From Rapana venosa (lineage: Eukaryota; Mollusca; Gastropoda; Neogastropoda; Muricidae), in assembly GCA_028751875.1 (NCBI GenBank), contig CM054159.1, positions 15,033,259 through 15,097,258 on the forward strand: a stretch of DNA of 64,000 nt, given 5' to 3'. Numbering within the stretch: the stretch's first letter is position 1; each line of letters opens with the position of its first letter. The notes beneath the pieces were generated by a model. The model searched no databases. It saw nothing but the letters and a program-made list of their open reading frames with translations, and was not told where the DNA came from. Position numbers and translations under genes: made by a program. Positions 11,771 to 22,667 of this stretch are shown one piece after another.

Positions 11771-12930
11771 GATAAAATCTTAATAAAAAAACCCCAAAAA
11801 CTTTACAGTCTCGCAATAAAAAAAAGGGAAATTTAACCCCTTTTCAAAAAAAGCTCCCCCCCAACAACCCCCCCCCCCCCCAAAAGAAAGAAATTTAAAA
11901 AGGAAAACCCCAAAGAATACCCCCCCCCTACCCCCCCCCCCAAAAAAAACCCAAAACCAAAACAAAAAAAACAAAAAAAAGAAAAGGGAAAAAACCAAAC
12001 CAACAAAAGATGAAAAAAAGGGAAAAAAACAGCAAACAGCAACAAAAAGAACAAGAGCAACAAAAAACCCAAAGAAAAAAAACAACCAAACTTAATAAGT
12101 CATAAAGATAAAAAATTTTACACATTGTCAAATGGTACCATACTTGTTACCCCATAATTATAAGAAAATTGAAATAGGGCACTCAATTTAAAAATTTTAA
12201 ATACAGAGGCCCAAATCCAATAAAGTTTGGAAAAAAATAAAAAAATTTAAAACCTTTATCAGGTTTTTCAAAACTTTAAACCCGGACGATAAAAGGTTTA
12301 GAGAGAGAAAAGAGAACCCGAGACAGAGGTGTGTGTGTGTGTATTTTAGAAAATAATTTTCCAATATAAAAAATTTTCCCCAAAACAGTATGCGATCCCC
12401 TCAAAAAACCCCATTTTAGATTATACTCGTTTTTAAATTATATGTCATTAAATGAAATAAATTTAATACCCCTACATCCACACAATAAAAAAAAGAAACC
12501 AAAACCCAAAAAGAAAAATTTAAAAAATTACAGTCGTTTGGGGAGAATATGGGTTTGGGGGAATGAAATGAGTAAGGGGTGTTTGTGTTTGTGTTTAGCG
12601 CGCGCGCGGGGTGTGTGGGGGGTTTGTGGTGGTGTGTGTGTGGGGGGGGGGGGTTTCGGGAAAATATAAATATGTAATATCACAAAAGCACACGAACAAC
12701 ACAAACACTTTTTTAAATTTTGGTTTATGCAAATTGGGTTTCATGGTTAAAAAAAAAAATTAAGAAAACAAAAAAAAACCCTACACCTCCTAATAAAAAG
12801 GGGGGGAAAAACCAAAAAAGTCTAAAAAAAACATTTTACACATTGTAAAATTTAAAAGAAACAAAAATTTTTTTTTTTCCAGGTTTAAAGAATAATATTC
12901 AAGTTCTTTTTTTCCCTCCAGTCGCCCCCC
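11771..12930. repeat. Low-complexity A/C-rich and G/T-rich stretch
   Basis: Mostly A-runs with C-runs (11820-12090), AT-rich text (12095-12300), GT (12330-12345) and a G/T-rich tract with GTGTGTG and poly-G (12570-12660). Open frames rich in Phe, Gly and Cys on minus are products of this composition. Confidence 0.85.
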
Positions 12931-13087
12931 CATGGGGTCACATTTTAAAAAAGCACTCAGTACTCATACTTTCAAGCAGAAAAAGCAAAAGGGGGGAAAA
13001 AAATTTTTTTTAAAGAAAAGAGAGAAGAAAAAAAAAAAACAAACAAACAACCCCAGGGCGGGAAAAGACAAAAAAATTTCCCCAGAA

Positions 13088-13143
<56 letters not shown>

Positions 13144-13585
13144 CAAACAAACAAAAAAACAAAAAAAAAAAAAGAAAAAAAAAAAACAAGGGGCCCAAAA
13201 AAAAAACCAAAAAACAACAACAAAAAAAAACAGAAAATAAACACCCTTCCAAATAAACAAACAAAAAACAAAAAAAAACAAAACCTTTAAACAAACAAAT
13301 TTAAAAAAAAAACAAAAAATCAAAAAAAAAAACAAATTTAAAAAAACAAAAAAAAAAACAAAAAAAAAAACAGAAAAAAAAACGCACCCTTCCCCCCCTT
13401 CCCCCACACACACACACACAAAACCACACACAAAAACCAAAACAAAAAAAATAAAAAAGCAAAAAAACCCCCAAAAAAAATCCCCCAAAAAAGAAAAAAA
13501 AAAAACAACTAAAAGCAATAACAAACACACACACACACACACACCACACACACAAAACACACACACACCACACACACAAGAGATT
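12931..13585. repeat. A-rich low-complexity block with poly-C and CA tracts
   Basis: Long A-runs are interrupted by C and single G, with a poly-C run of about 24 at 13085-13108 and CA-repeats at 13405-13430 and 13525-13580. A 238-codon Phe/Val/Cys-rich open frame on the minus strand is an artefact of poly-T and poly-G. Confidence 0.9.
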
Positions 13586-13587
13586 AG

Positions 13588-13615
13588 AAGGGGAGAGAAA
13601 AAGAGGGGAGAGAGA

Positions 13616-13657
<42 letters not shown>

Positions 13658-13666
13658 GGGAGAGCC
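13588..13666. repeat. (GA)n microsatellite
   Basis: Nearly pure GAGA with GGGG interruptions. Confidence 0.95.
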
Positions 13667-13865
13667 AAACTTATAATCATAAAATTGAACCCTTTATTAA
13701 ATGCAGAATGGGGACACCTAGTTGGGTTTCAAAGTGGTAATAAGATAAATTAAAAAAAAGGGGATTTTACTGGGGGCCCCAAAACAGTCAACAAGTCCAA
13801 AAAAAATATTGAAAAACGAAAGTTGAATTTTGCCCTTTATTAGAATACACAATAACAATAAAAAA

Positions 13866-13965
13866 GAGAGAGAAAGAAGAGAGAGAGAGAGAGGGAAAAG
13901 AGAGAATGGGGGGGGGGGGAGGGGAGAGGAGAGAGAAAAGAGAGAGAGAGAGAGAGAGAGAGGGT
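13866..13965. repeat. (GA)n microsatellite with poly-G
   Basis: GA dinucleotides with an internal G-run at 13908-13924. Confidence 0.95.
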
Positions 13966-14007
13966 TTGGGAAAAATTAAAATTTCATATTTTTGGGCTTA
14001 GGCCCTA

Positions 14008-14510
14008 ATACAAGAGAGAGAGAGAAAAAGTGTGTTTTGGGGGTTTTGGGGTGGTGTGTGGTGTGTGTGTTTGTGTTTTGTGTTTGGTTTCAGAAAATGG
14101 TATAAAGTAAGGGTCTCAAAAAAGACACGATAAACCCTTTGGGAAAATTTTTTTTGATTAAAAAAATATGTTTTGATAAAAAAAAATAAAAAAAAAAAAA
14201 AAATAAAGGAAAAAATAATAATAATAATTAATTTAAATAAAAATAAAAAACCCCAAAAACGATCACCCTTTGGGCATTTTTTTTGATTCTCACACAAAAC
14301 ATATTTTAATAAAAAAAAAAAAAAAAAAAAAAAAAATAAAATAAAATAATAATAATATAATCATAATCATAAAACATAATAATTAAATAAATTTTAAAAA
14401 CCTCAATACCCCCCTACTCTTAACAAATAAAAAAAAAAGAAAAAAAGAAAGAGAAAGAAAAAAACCAAAAAAAAAAACAACCAGCTAAATTCCCAAAAAG
14501 GTCATTTGTG
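14008..14510. repeat. GA, GT and A-rich low-complexity stretch
   Basis: A short GA tract (14013-14028), a GT tract (14030-14090), then poly-A with AATAAT motifs (14160-14500). No gene. Confidence 0.85.
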
Positions 14511-14512
14511 GA

Positions 14513-14551
14513 GAGAGGAAAAGAGAGAGAGAGAGGGGAGGGAGGGAGAGG

Positions 14552-14588
<37 letters not shown>

Positions 14589-14642
14589 GGGAAAAGGGGA
14601 GAAGAGAGAGAGAGAGAGAGAGAGAGGGGGTGTGTGTGTGTT
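14513..14642. repeat. (GA)n then (GT)n microsatellite
   Basis: About 115 bases of GA with G-runs, ending in GTGTGTGTGTG. Confidence 0.95.
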
Positions 14643-14802
14643 TTTTCAGTGATAACTTAAAATATAAAAATTCTAAGAAAAGTGCACGATGAAAACCCCA
14701 ACACCCAAATTTTGGGTTTTTCCCCTTTTCAGATTTTATGTCAAGTAATTAAATAAAAAAAAATACCCCTAAACTCAAACAATAAAAACAAAAGGGAAAG
14801 GA

Positions 14803-14916
14803 GAAAGGGGGGGGGGGAAGGGCCCAAATTCCCATAAGGGGGGAGGAGGGAGAAGAGAGAGAGAGAGGAGAGAGGGGAGGGGAGAGAGGAGAGGAGAGAG
14901 AGAGGAGAGAGTGGGG
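14803..14916. repeat. Poly-G and (GA)n microsatellite
   Basis: A G-rich stretch around 14805 and 14838, followed by GAGA with GGGG interruptions to 14916. Confidence 0.9.
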
Positions 14917-15111
14917 TTTCAAGGGTAATACTAAATTATAATTTTTCGAGACAGCACAGGAACACCACAATTTTCTTTAACGAATATACTCGTACAAATT
15001 GAAAAGCCATGAAAAAAAAAAAAAGTCAACGGCAATTTAAATCTAGCAATAAGAGAAAAAAAAATTTGCTAAAGTCATTAAAAAGAACATTATACATTTA
15101 AGTAAAAGAGG

Positions 15112-15195
15112 AGATGGGGGGGGGGGGGGGGGGGGAGAAATGAAGAGAGTGGGAGAGTGTGTGTGTGTGTGTGGTTTTGGGGTTGGGGTGTTAAA
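15112..15195. repeat. Poly-G, GA and GT tract
   Basis: A G-run at about 15116-15135 followed by GAGAGTGGGAGAG and (GT)n. The run has G-quadruplex-forming content. Confidence 0.9.
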
Positions 15196-15344
15196 AAATT
15201 TATGCTTTTTTTTTTTGTAAACAAACAAGACAAATAAGACAAAAGGGAAAAAAAAAATGGGAAATCATTCTCAAAAAAGCAGTCATCACTGTGAACACCC
15301 TATTTCATTATAAATCGACAATTAACAAAATATTAAATTTTTAT

Positions 15345-15411
15345 GAAGATATATTTTTTTATAAAAAAAAGTGTTAAATTTTAAAAAAAAAATTTAAAAA
15401 AATAATAATTT

Positions 15412-15442
<31 letters not shown>

Positions 15443-15480
15443 TTTTTTTAAAATTTAAAAAATAAAAAAAAAAAAAAACT
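15345..15480. repeat. A/T homopolymer stretch
   Basis: Alternating poly-A and poly-T runs with almost no G or C. Confidence 0.9.
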
Positions 15481-15521
15481 TACCTTGCTAGACCCCCTTT
15501 TTCAACCAAAAAATGAAAATT

Positions 15522-15630
15522 TAGGAGAGAGGGAGAGGGGAGAGAGAGAAAAGAGAGAGAGAGGGGGGAGAGAGGGGAGAGAAAAAAGGGGAGAGAGAGG
15601 AGAAGAAGGGGAGAGAGAGGGGACAACAGT
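15522..15630. repeat. (GA)n microsatellite
   Basis: Purine-only tract of GAGA with GGGG and AAAA interruptions, about 100 bases from the 3' end of the minus-strand LINE. Confidence 0.95.
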
Positions 15631-15729
15631 CCGACATACAACAGGTGAAGGGGAAAAGGGAAAGGGGGTTTTGGGGTTTGGATGGAAAAAGGGAGATAGG
15701 TAAGGGAAAAGGGGAAAATGCAACTTTGC

Positions 15730-18700
15730 TTTTAAGGCTAAAGGACTGTGGTTTGTTTTTTGTTTTGGGGTCAAGTGAGTTGTTTAATTTAGTTTTTTTA
15801 GTTTTTTATTTATTATGGGTTGTTTAACTGAATCTGGAAGGGAGTTCCACGCCTAGGGTGAGTTAAAATAGACTAGATTTGAATTTAATTTTTATTTTTC
15901 GGAATGGGAACCCCTGGGCTTTTGTATTTCTGGATTGGTTTTAGGGGGAAAATTTTTCTTTTAAGTTTTGATGGAACAGTTCCCGTCATGTTCTTGAAAA
16001 ATCATGACTCCTTTGTTTTATTTTAGTCCCTTGGGTAAGGGGGAAAAATATTTTTAAAAGAGTTAGTCAGCTTCTAGTAAAGCTTGTCTTTTTTAAAAGG
16101 ACCAGTTTTAGAGCCGTTTTTACAGACTCATTTAAAGGTTTATAGTTTTTTGCACTAGCAGAATCCCATAGGGGTTTGAAGCATAGTCAATTTGGGAAAT
16201 TTTATATAAGATTTTAAGAATGTTTTCCCTTTAATGAAAATAAAAAAAGTGCTTGATTTTGAAAGTTGGTATACCCTTTGGGACATGTATTTGCATAGTT
16301 GAGGGTAAGTGGGGGGAAACCAACTGAGATTTTTATCAATTGTTACCCCAAAACCCCTTTTGGTGATGGGGTTTGTTCAATTACTTCCTTTTTTAATTTT
16401 TAGGGAGTAATTTTGGGGGTTAAATTTTTGAAAGCTTTTGCTAGTGGGAATAAGCAAGCTTTTTTTTTTTTGGGGGGGTATGACATATGGTTTTGTTTGG
16501 TCCATTCAATAAGCTGGGTCAAAAACTTTTTTGTAATGCTTTTGCTAGAGAGATAGGGTTATTTGGCCCCGTATGAATAGTTGTTCCTCAGCCCAAAAAA
16601 TTCGCCCTTTGGGGTTTGGGTGTGGAGAGGGAGGTCCCTTTAAAGTATGTGGAAAAAGAAAAGGTCCTAGTAGGTCCTTGTGGTACCCCCATAAAAGATG
16701 GCTTGTGCGTGGATGTAGGTCGTGGCCTATTTTTGGGCACAATGTTGCCGGGTTTTTTGATAGGAAGCAAGTAGTTGTAAGGTATTTTTTTAGAGAAAAA
16801 GGTAAGGTTTAGTTTTTTTTTTGAAAGTGTGTGGTCAATTGTGTCCCAAAAATTTTTTTAGAAAACTACAAATATACTCCCCCAAAAATTTTTGTCATTT
16901 TTGTTTTTATAGCCAGGTTTTTCTACGAGGGTAAAACAGTGCGTATGACATGATTTATTTTTTTAAATTCCCGACTGATTAGGGGGGGATTAAGTTGGTA
17001 GTATATAAATGACGGACTATGGTTTGTTTATATGTTTCCAAGGGTTTGGAAAGGATAGATATGGGAAATTGGTCTATAGTTTGAGGGGGCTGAAGTGTCA
17101 ACCCGATTTTTAATGGGGTTCTTTTAAACCCGTTTTTTAAGGCATTGGGGAAATGGTTTTTTTTTAAGACAAAGGGTTTAAATATATATGTTAATGTTTT
17201 CCCTTTTTAACTGGAGCCCCGATATTTTAATATTCTGCTGTCTTTCCATCAAGACCACGCGTTCTTGATTGTTTGAGGTTTAGTTAGATAACCATAACCC
17301 ACAGAACAGACATAAAAGGAATGTGAAGTTTTTTAAGGAAATATGCTTTCCCTTTTTGTATTGTTTTGTTCATTGATTTATTGGACTTTGATTTTTTTCA
17401 TTTTTAATAATGTTAGTAGGACAAATTAAAAGAAAAGATTGTTAAGTTTTTCAGCAGTAACGTTCCCTTTTATTAAAATTTGTCTTGGGAGTGCTTTTTT
17501 TGTTAGTTTTTTTTGATTTTGGGCCCCCCCCATACAGTCTTTTTGGTTTTTTTTTGGGGGATTTGTAAGTCTTGGAAATATTTTTTTTTTTTCTCGCCGT
17601 TTTTTTGAGTTTAAAGGGATTTTTTTTTTAAATTTTTTTTATCTTCATTAAAAATTTATGTTCTTTTTAAAAAGGGCTTCCCAAGAAAAGAAAGCTTTTT
17701 CTAGTTCCCCTTTGTGAGCCAAGGGGTTGGGGTTTTTTGGGGGATATTTTATTCTAATGATTTTTTTGGGGGGGCATGTTTTTTGTAAAAAGCGTAAAAA
17801 ATGTTTTTCCAAAAACCCAAGGCTAAGTTGGATCAGTAATATTGAATGTTTCCGAAAGAAGGGGTTACCCTTTAAAAACCCTTTTAAAAAAAGATTCTCA
17901 TCAAAAATTTTGCAAAGGAAACCAAAAGGTTTTAGTTTTGTGGCCAGGTTTTTGGGGGTTTTTTGGTTTGTTTTTTTGACCACGTGAAACAGACTGGGTA
18001 GGATCCCCTACGTGATAGATGGGATTTCAAGTTTTTGACAATGTTTTGGGGTTAGATATATAATTGGTCAATTATTGTGCTTTTAGGTTTTTTTGGGGTG
18101 ACTCCGTGGGTGAAAATTTTTTTTGTTGGTGGAGGTTGTATGGAAAATTTTTTTTAAATTTGGGGCCCTTTTATTATTTACTTTTGTTTTGATCTTTTTA
18201 AGTCCCTAAAAAGAAATTTTTTCACTTGATTCTAATAGGATGTAAATTTATCAGGAGTCAAAATTTTTCAGTCCCGTTTTTTTTTTTCCGTTGGTTCCAT
18301 AGCAGTCCCAATTTTTAATAGGGGTTTGGGGCCCCTTTTTTAGAAATCTCAAACCATATGGATTCTAAAAACCAAAATGTTTCTTAAAAGGAGAAGACGC
18401 TTTGAAGGTTATTGGGCTCATAATATAGATTAGGATTCCCGTTTTTTTGGGGGTTTTTTTTGATCTTTTCGCAGGGATTTTATATCCTGGAAATTTTAAA
18501 ATAATGGGCCCCAAAATGTGGTCTAAAGCCCGACCCCAGATAGCCCAAATATGTGAAGGTGGGGTGCCTTTGTTAGTGATAAGAGTTGGGGATTTCTTTG
18601 AAATTTTTTAAAAAGCATAGGTTTTTATATTTAGGTGGCAAAAAACGGGAGGCCAAACCTTTAAGGGGCCCCTTTTGTGGGGGGTATGCATTTGTCTTTT
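15730..18700 (-). mobile_element. Non-LTR retrotransposon (jockey/CR1-group LINE), about 3 kb
   Basis: A LINE lies on the minus strand, with its 3' end near 15730 and its 5' end near 18700. Reading it 5' to 3', an apurinic endonuclease-like region, a reverse transcriptase and a conserved C-terminal tail occur in the expected order and spacing (see the pseudogene entry). The element is longer than the other LINEs here, and the endonuclease start motif is visible at its 5' end. It may therefore carry a near-complete second ORF, though I see no first ORF, 5' UTR or target-site duplication. Its 3' flank is AT-rich and then a GA tract. Clade placement beyond a jockey/CR1/L2-like non-LTR element is not possible by eye. 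Confidence 0.85.
15840..18680 (-). pseudogene. LINE endonuclease-reverse transcriptase ORF, frameshifted
   Basis: Minus-strand translations in shifting frames give, from the 5' end: HLNIK near 18640 (family HLNIRSL); FGLSGVGL near 18550 (endonuclease FGLSETWL); GILIYI at 18422-18442; a TGLDGKTAEYLK-like stretch near 17260; NYRPIS at 17064-17081; QSG then SCHT (16935-16980); DTIDH at about 16826-16850 (RT motif holding the first catalytic Asp); GVPQG at 16675-16689; WAEE at about 16585-16600, where FADD or YADD is expected; and LWDSASA at 16151-16171 in the C-terminal tail. Frame changes are frequent and several stops occur. Many are adjacent to homopolymer runs, so part of the damage may be consensus error. 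The loss of both Asp in the FADD box predicts an inactive copy if the sequence is correct. Confidence 0.85.
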
Positions 18701-19208
18701 TTGGGTTTTTGAGGAAGGGGTATGTGAAAGGAAAAAACAAGGGAAAAGGGAAAAACTGGCAGTAAGGAAAATAGAAAATAGATTTGTATTGGAGAACTCA
18801 ACACCTAAAGGGGGGGAAAAATTTTGGGGGGGTGGGGAGGAGGAAAATTTAGTAGAAAAAACAAGGAAAAAAGAATGAGTGAGGTTTAAAAAAAATAAAC
18901 CCAAATTTTTAAATCCTCACTGTTATAGCTTTACAACAGTAAAAAACAAAGCTTTAGGTAACTTCACTATCAACCCTGTAAGGGGTTTAATACAAGGGTT
19001 CCCTGCTTCAATTTTGAGCCCGGTCAAAAAGTTTGTCTCTCCGTTTAAGAGTCTCCCCCCCCCAAAGGGCCCCACCAAAATTTCAAATGCCCCCTTTCCC
19101 TTTAAAGGGAACCTGATGACACTGAGGTGTGTCCGAGAGATGGGCGCACTTGTTTACTTTAAAGGGTTTCCCCCAGTAAAAGTAGGGGGGGGGTGGTAGG
19201 GAAACCCC
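18701..19208. other. Unassigned spacer upstream of the LINE
   Basis: About 500 bases, G/A-rich at 18715-18870. It could include the 5' UTR or first-ORF remnant of the LINE. No motif seen. Confidence 0.4.
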
Positions 19209-19209
19209 A

Positions 19210-19568
19210 GCACACACCCGTTTGTTTGTCACTGAAAAAAAGGGGCCCCCTCAGCCCAAATATTCCCCGGGGGTTTTCTGCACGGGTCATTCCCCCACTG
19301 AATAATGTCACTAAACAGTCACGAAGAAAAGCCACACCGCGAATAGTCCCCTAGTTCGATTTCACAGGTTTCACACTTTTACGCACAGTTTTTTATCACT
19401 GAAAAAAAAAGGCCCCCTCAGCAAATTTCCATGGGATTTGCTACACACTCATTCCCCACTGAATAATTTTTATCAGCAGTGACTGAACCCAAAGTCACTC
19501 CCCGCAGTCACAAACAATGCCACACAGCGAATAGTCCCAAGTTGGATGCCCAGTGTTGCACACTTTAC
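19210..19568. repeat. 167-bp tandem duplication, two copies
   Basis: Copy 1 (about 19210-19376) and copy 2 (about 19377-19568) share TCACTGAAAAAAA, GGCCCCCTCAGC, CCCACTGAATAAT, GCCACAC-GCGAATAGTCCC and CACTTTTACG in the same order. The TCACTG marks lie at 19229 and 19396, a 167-base offset. Copy 2 ends in CACACTTTACGG and runs directly into a GA tract. The copies differ at perhaps one base in six or seven by eye. Confidence 0.85.
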
Positions 19569-19795
19569 GGGAGAGAGAGAGAGAGGAAGAGCAAAAAGAG
19601 AAAAGGAGAGAGAGGGAAGAGAGAGAGAGAGAGACAAAAGAGAAAAGAGAAAAAGGCAAGAGAGAGAGAGCGCCCCAAAAGAGAGAGAGAGAGAGGGGAG
19701 GAGAGAGAGAAGAGAGAGAGAAAGAGAAAGAGACAAGACAGAGAGACAGGATTTGGAGAGAGAGAAAAATAGCGAGCGAGCGAGGAGAGAGGACA
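19566..19795. repeat. GA-rich microsatellite
   Basis: GAGA with AAAA, GGCA and CGAG interruptions. The Arg/Glu-rich open frames on plus and Ser/Leu-rich ones on minus are artefacts. Confidence 0.95.
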
Positions 19796-20044
19796 CAGAG
19801 GGAGTTAGTGGGGTGATTTTTTTTTTGTAATTTGAAGGAACACTGCATAAAAATTGGAATAGGGGAAAAATTAAAACTAAACCCTTGAACACATTTTGTT
19901 TTCTTGTCTCCGTGAATTAGGAACCAAAGTGCACAAACAATGTGACATCAGTGACCTTTTACCTGTCAGGTTGATAGCAAGAAAACAATTGTTTAGCCAT
20001 GTCAGAAGAAATGGGGACTGATTAAAAAAAAAATAAATTATATT

Positions 20045-20440
20045 GGTCTTTCAGCATTTTTCCACGCTTAAAACATATCCCGGAGAGAACGAAAGACCAA
20101 TAATTTATCAAGGTCAAGACACGGCGGCAGGCCCCCAGGAACCCCTTCTCAATCGTCAAGAAGAAAAAGCTGGGGCATGGTTCGGCCACGTCACCCGCCA
20201 CAACACTCTGCCAAAAACGTACTGCAGGGGGCCCTCCAAGGTGGAGGGGAAAAGGGGGAAAACGAACAAGTCTGGATGGACGCACCAAGAATGGACCAGG
20301 AAGAATGACTCGGACTACTGGCAGAGCCCGGGGCCGAGATGGAGGGGAGGCTTACCACGGATCTCTTTCGTGTCTCCCCCACGACCCCCAAGGTAGGGTC
20401 TGATGATGAGATGAGAAGATCTTGTCTTATGCATCAAGCA
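20045..20440 (+). mobile_element. RTE-type LINE, 3'-terminal fragment (pseudogene)
   Basis: Plus-strand frames give GPQEPLLN (about 20126-20149), WFGHVTRHNTL at 20178-20210, then a basic stretch and GWTHQEW, and end near DDEMRRS. The WFGHVTRH motif, followed by a glycine/arginine/lysine-rich GRRRGRQRKSW-like segment and an SP-TT end, is the conserved C-terminus of ORF2 in RTE-group retrotransposons. Only the last 120 or so codons are present, so this is a strongly 5'-truncated copy. Frame changes occur near GGGGG and AAAAA runs (20225-20260). No 3' microsatellite tail is evident. The protein C-terminus seems to be followed by about 50 bases of AT-rich text. Confidence 0.85.
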
Positions 20441-20504
20441 AACCACAAAGGTGCCTTTTCCCGTGTTTAAAGACAAAGATAATCAAGATAAAAAAGGGAA
20501 ACAA

Positions 20505-20607
20505 AAATAAAAATTAAAGAAAAAAAAACCGAAAAAAAAAAACAAAAAAAAAAAACAAAGAAAAAAGTGAAACCAAAATTATACAACCCCCCAAAAAAAA
20601 AAAAAAA

Positions 20608-20652
<45 letters not shown>
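20505..20652. repeat. Poly-A and 34-base poly-C block
   Basis: A-rich text with AAAACAAA motifs is followed by a pure C-run at 20610-20643 between two A-runs. Confidence 0.9.
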
Positions 20653-20654
<2 letters not shown>

Positions 20655-22005
20655 TTAAGATCAGTTTTTCACATTTCTCTTCTCAAAAAAAACTGCCGCC
20701 TTTTTCTTTTTACGAACATTTTTATCACAGCTTTTAAAACGAAAGAAAAGAACCCAACCCAGTTTTCCCCCCCAAATAGTTACACAAGGATCAACGCAGA
20801 GACAGTTTTTTTCAATATACTACTTTTTGTAGCTGCGACAAAAATGAGACGCCACATCGCACAAAAAAAAGTTTGCTGGAAAGAGTTGTCTTCGCTTCCC
20901 TTCCAGGGTTTTATAGACATGTCTCATTTTGTGGTAGAAGAGTTTTTAGGGGTCTTTTCTGTGTTGTTGTTGCTGTTGTTGATTTGCTGGTGTTGTTTTT
21001 GTTTTATTGTTGAGTTTTTGATTTTTTGGTTTTTTGAAATGGTGTCACATCAAAGACAGAGAAAAACGTCAATGAAAGTGATTTTTTTTTTAAAACCTCA
21101 GAAAACACACAGTTTTTACAAATTCTCCCTGCCTCTGTGTTGTACATAGGAAACGATTCTTCTCTCCCTCCCCCCTCCTTCCCTCACTCCGCTTCGATGT
21201 TCCAGAAAAGGTAATGACAGAGGTAAGGCAGTAAAAAAACCAGTTGAAAGGGGTTTTGCCCTCCCATTCCGGGGAGATACTTGCCACAGTTTGGTGTGTT
21301 GCTAGTGACATCAAAAACCTCTTCAGGGGGATGCCCCCTTGTTGCACTGGCACATTGGAAAAAAGTCTAAAAAGACAGGTTTTTTTTGCAGGATTTCTAG
21401 TTTTTTTGGATTGACTTTATGAAAAAAAGTTTTCCCCATAAAAAACAATGACACTAAAGATTAGTCAAATGGGGAAAACCTTTGAAATCTCTAAATCTGT
21501 AGTATAAAATCATTAAATTTTGATCGAAATTATTTTTTTTCAAAGCAGCAAACAATGCCATTTAAAAAAATTCCATACAAGTACTTGTGGTGTTCAGTCA
21601 AATGTTTTTCCCCCGGGAAGATAACCAATTATTGCTCAAAGTGGATTTCAATCTTTGTTAGAAAGCCCTTTTGTATACAAATAGTTATTTTGCCCCCAAT
21701 TTATTTTTCATTTTTTTTTTTCCTAACTGAAACTATATCACCTTAAAAAAAGTTCCCATTTTTATATCCCTTTTTTGTGTTTTTTTTGGGAAATTCCCAG
21801 TAATTTTTTACGAGAACCCAGCTTTGTCATTTTTTCACTGCAAAAACACCCCCACACAACAAAACCCCCACTTCACACTTCGTGGAATGTTTGTTACATT
21901 TAATGTAAGGGAAAAAGCGGGTAAAATCAAAAGGAAGGAACAGTAAACAATGGATCAGGGGACTGTTGAAGGTGGACATTATTTTTCGTAAATCAACTCA
22001 GGATA
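20653..22005. other. Unassigned spacer
   Basis: About 1.35 kb, AT-rich, with some homopolymer runs. Open frames of 63-101 codons, for example 20844-21149 on plus with a hydrophobic Leu/Val/Phe stretch, have no recognisable domain or context. Confidence 0.5.
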
Positions 22006-22009
22006 CTCA

Positions 22010-22170
22010 GGGTGTTGGTGTTGTGGTGTGCCCCTGTAGCAAATTTGATTTTTTTAATTCTGTTAATTGCATTGGTTGTATGTTAGGGTCTGCTGAATGC
22101 AAACATATTGATTTTTTTAACAAGATATAGCGCTATATAAAATTTTATTTATTATTATTATTATTATTGT
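22010..22170 (+). mobile_element. LINE/SINE 3'-tail fragment
   Basis: It ends in AACAAGATATAGCGCTATA followed by TTTATTATTATTATTATT. The same ending, GCAAGATATAGCGCTTTATA plus (ATT)n, closes the LINE at 28640-30590. This is therefore a short 5'-truncated insertion of that LINE, or of a SINE that borrowed its tail. The preceding 100 bases show only weak likeness to the LINE 3' UTR. Confidence 0.7.
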
Positions 22171-22633
22171 AGAGAGTAGTAAAGTTCATTATTAATGGTG
22201 GTGACTAAAGGCTTTTTTAAATTTTTTGTTCAGTTGCTAAAGAAAAATGAACAGCCCCCATGTAAAAAGCAAGATAGTAAAAGAAAAAAATGTGTTACAT
22301 ACATTAGAAAGGATGGCCCCTTTTGGAAATTTGTGACAGTCCACAGAAACTTCCATTTTAAAACAGCAGCCCGGAAAAGTTTTTTAAGCTAAAACTTCAG
22401 TTTTTTGGAACGAACCCCCAACACCCCACAACCAAATGAAAAGCAAAGACAAAAACCCGCAGAGCAGTGAGACAACGCAGTGTTTTGAGACGTCTGCCAG
22501 TTTGGGAAAAAGTAAAAATCATTTAGCTGTATTATTTTTACATTTCGAAACTGAACTATTTTCTTTATTGTGAAGACCTTCACTTTCTGTATCTGAAACA
22601 GCCCAACGTTTTTTGTCGCTCCTCCTCGCTCTC

Positions 22634-22667
<34 letters not shown>

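Noticed and set aside
12957..12975. Shared TACTCATACTTTCAA at 12.96 kb and 33.41 kb
   Set aside because: Fifteen matching bases without flanking similarity are too few to call a repeat.
12964..13680. 238-codon hydrophobic frame suggestive of a membrane protein
   Set aside because: It is poly-T, poly-G and GT read as Phe, Gly, Val and Cys. The composition explains it fully.
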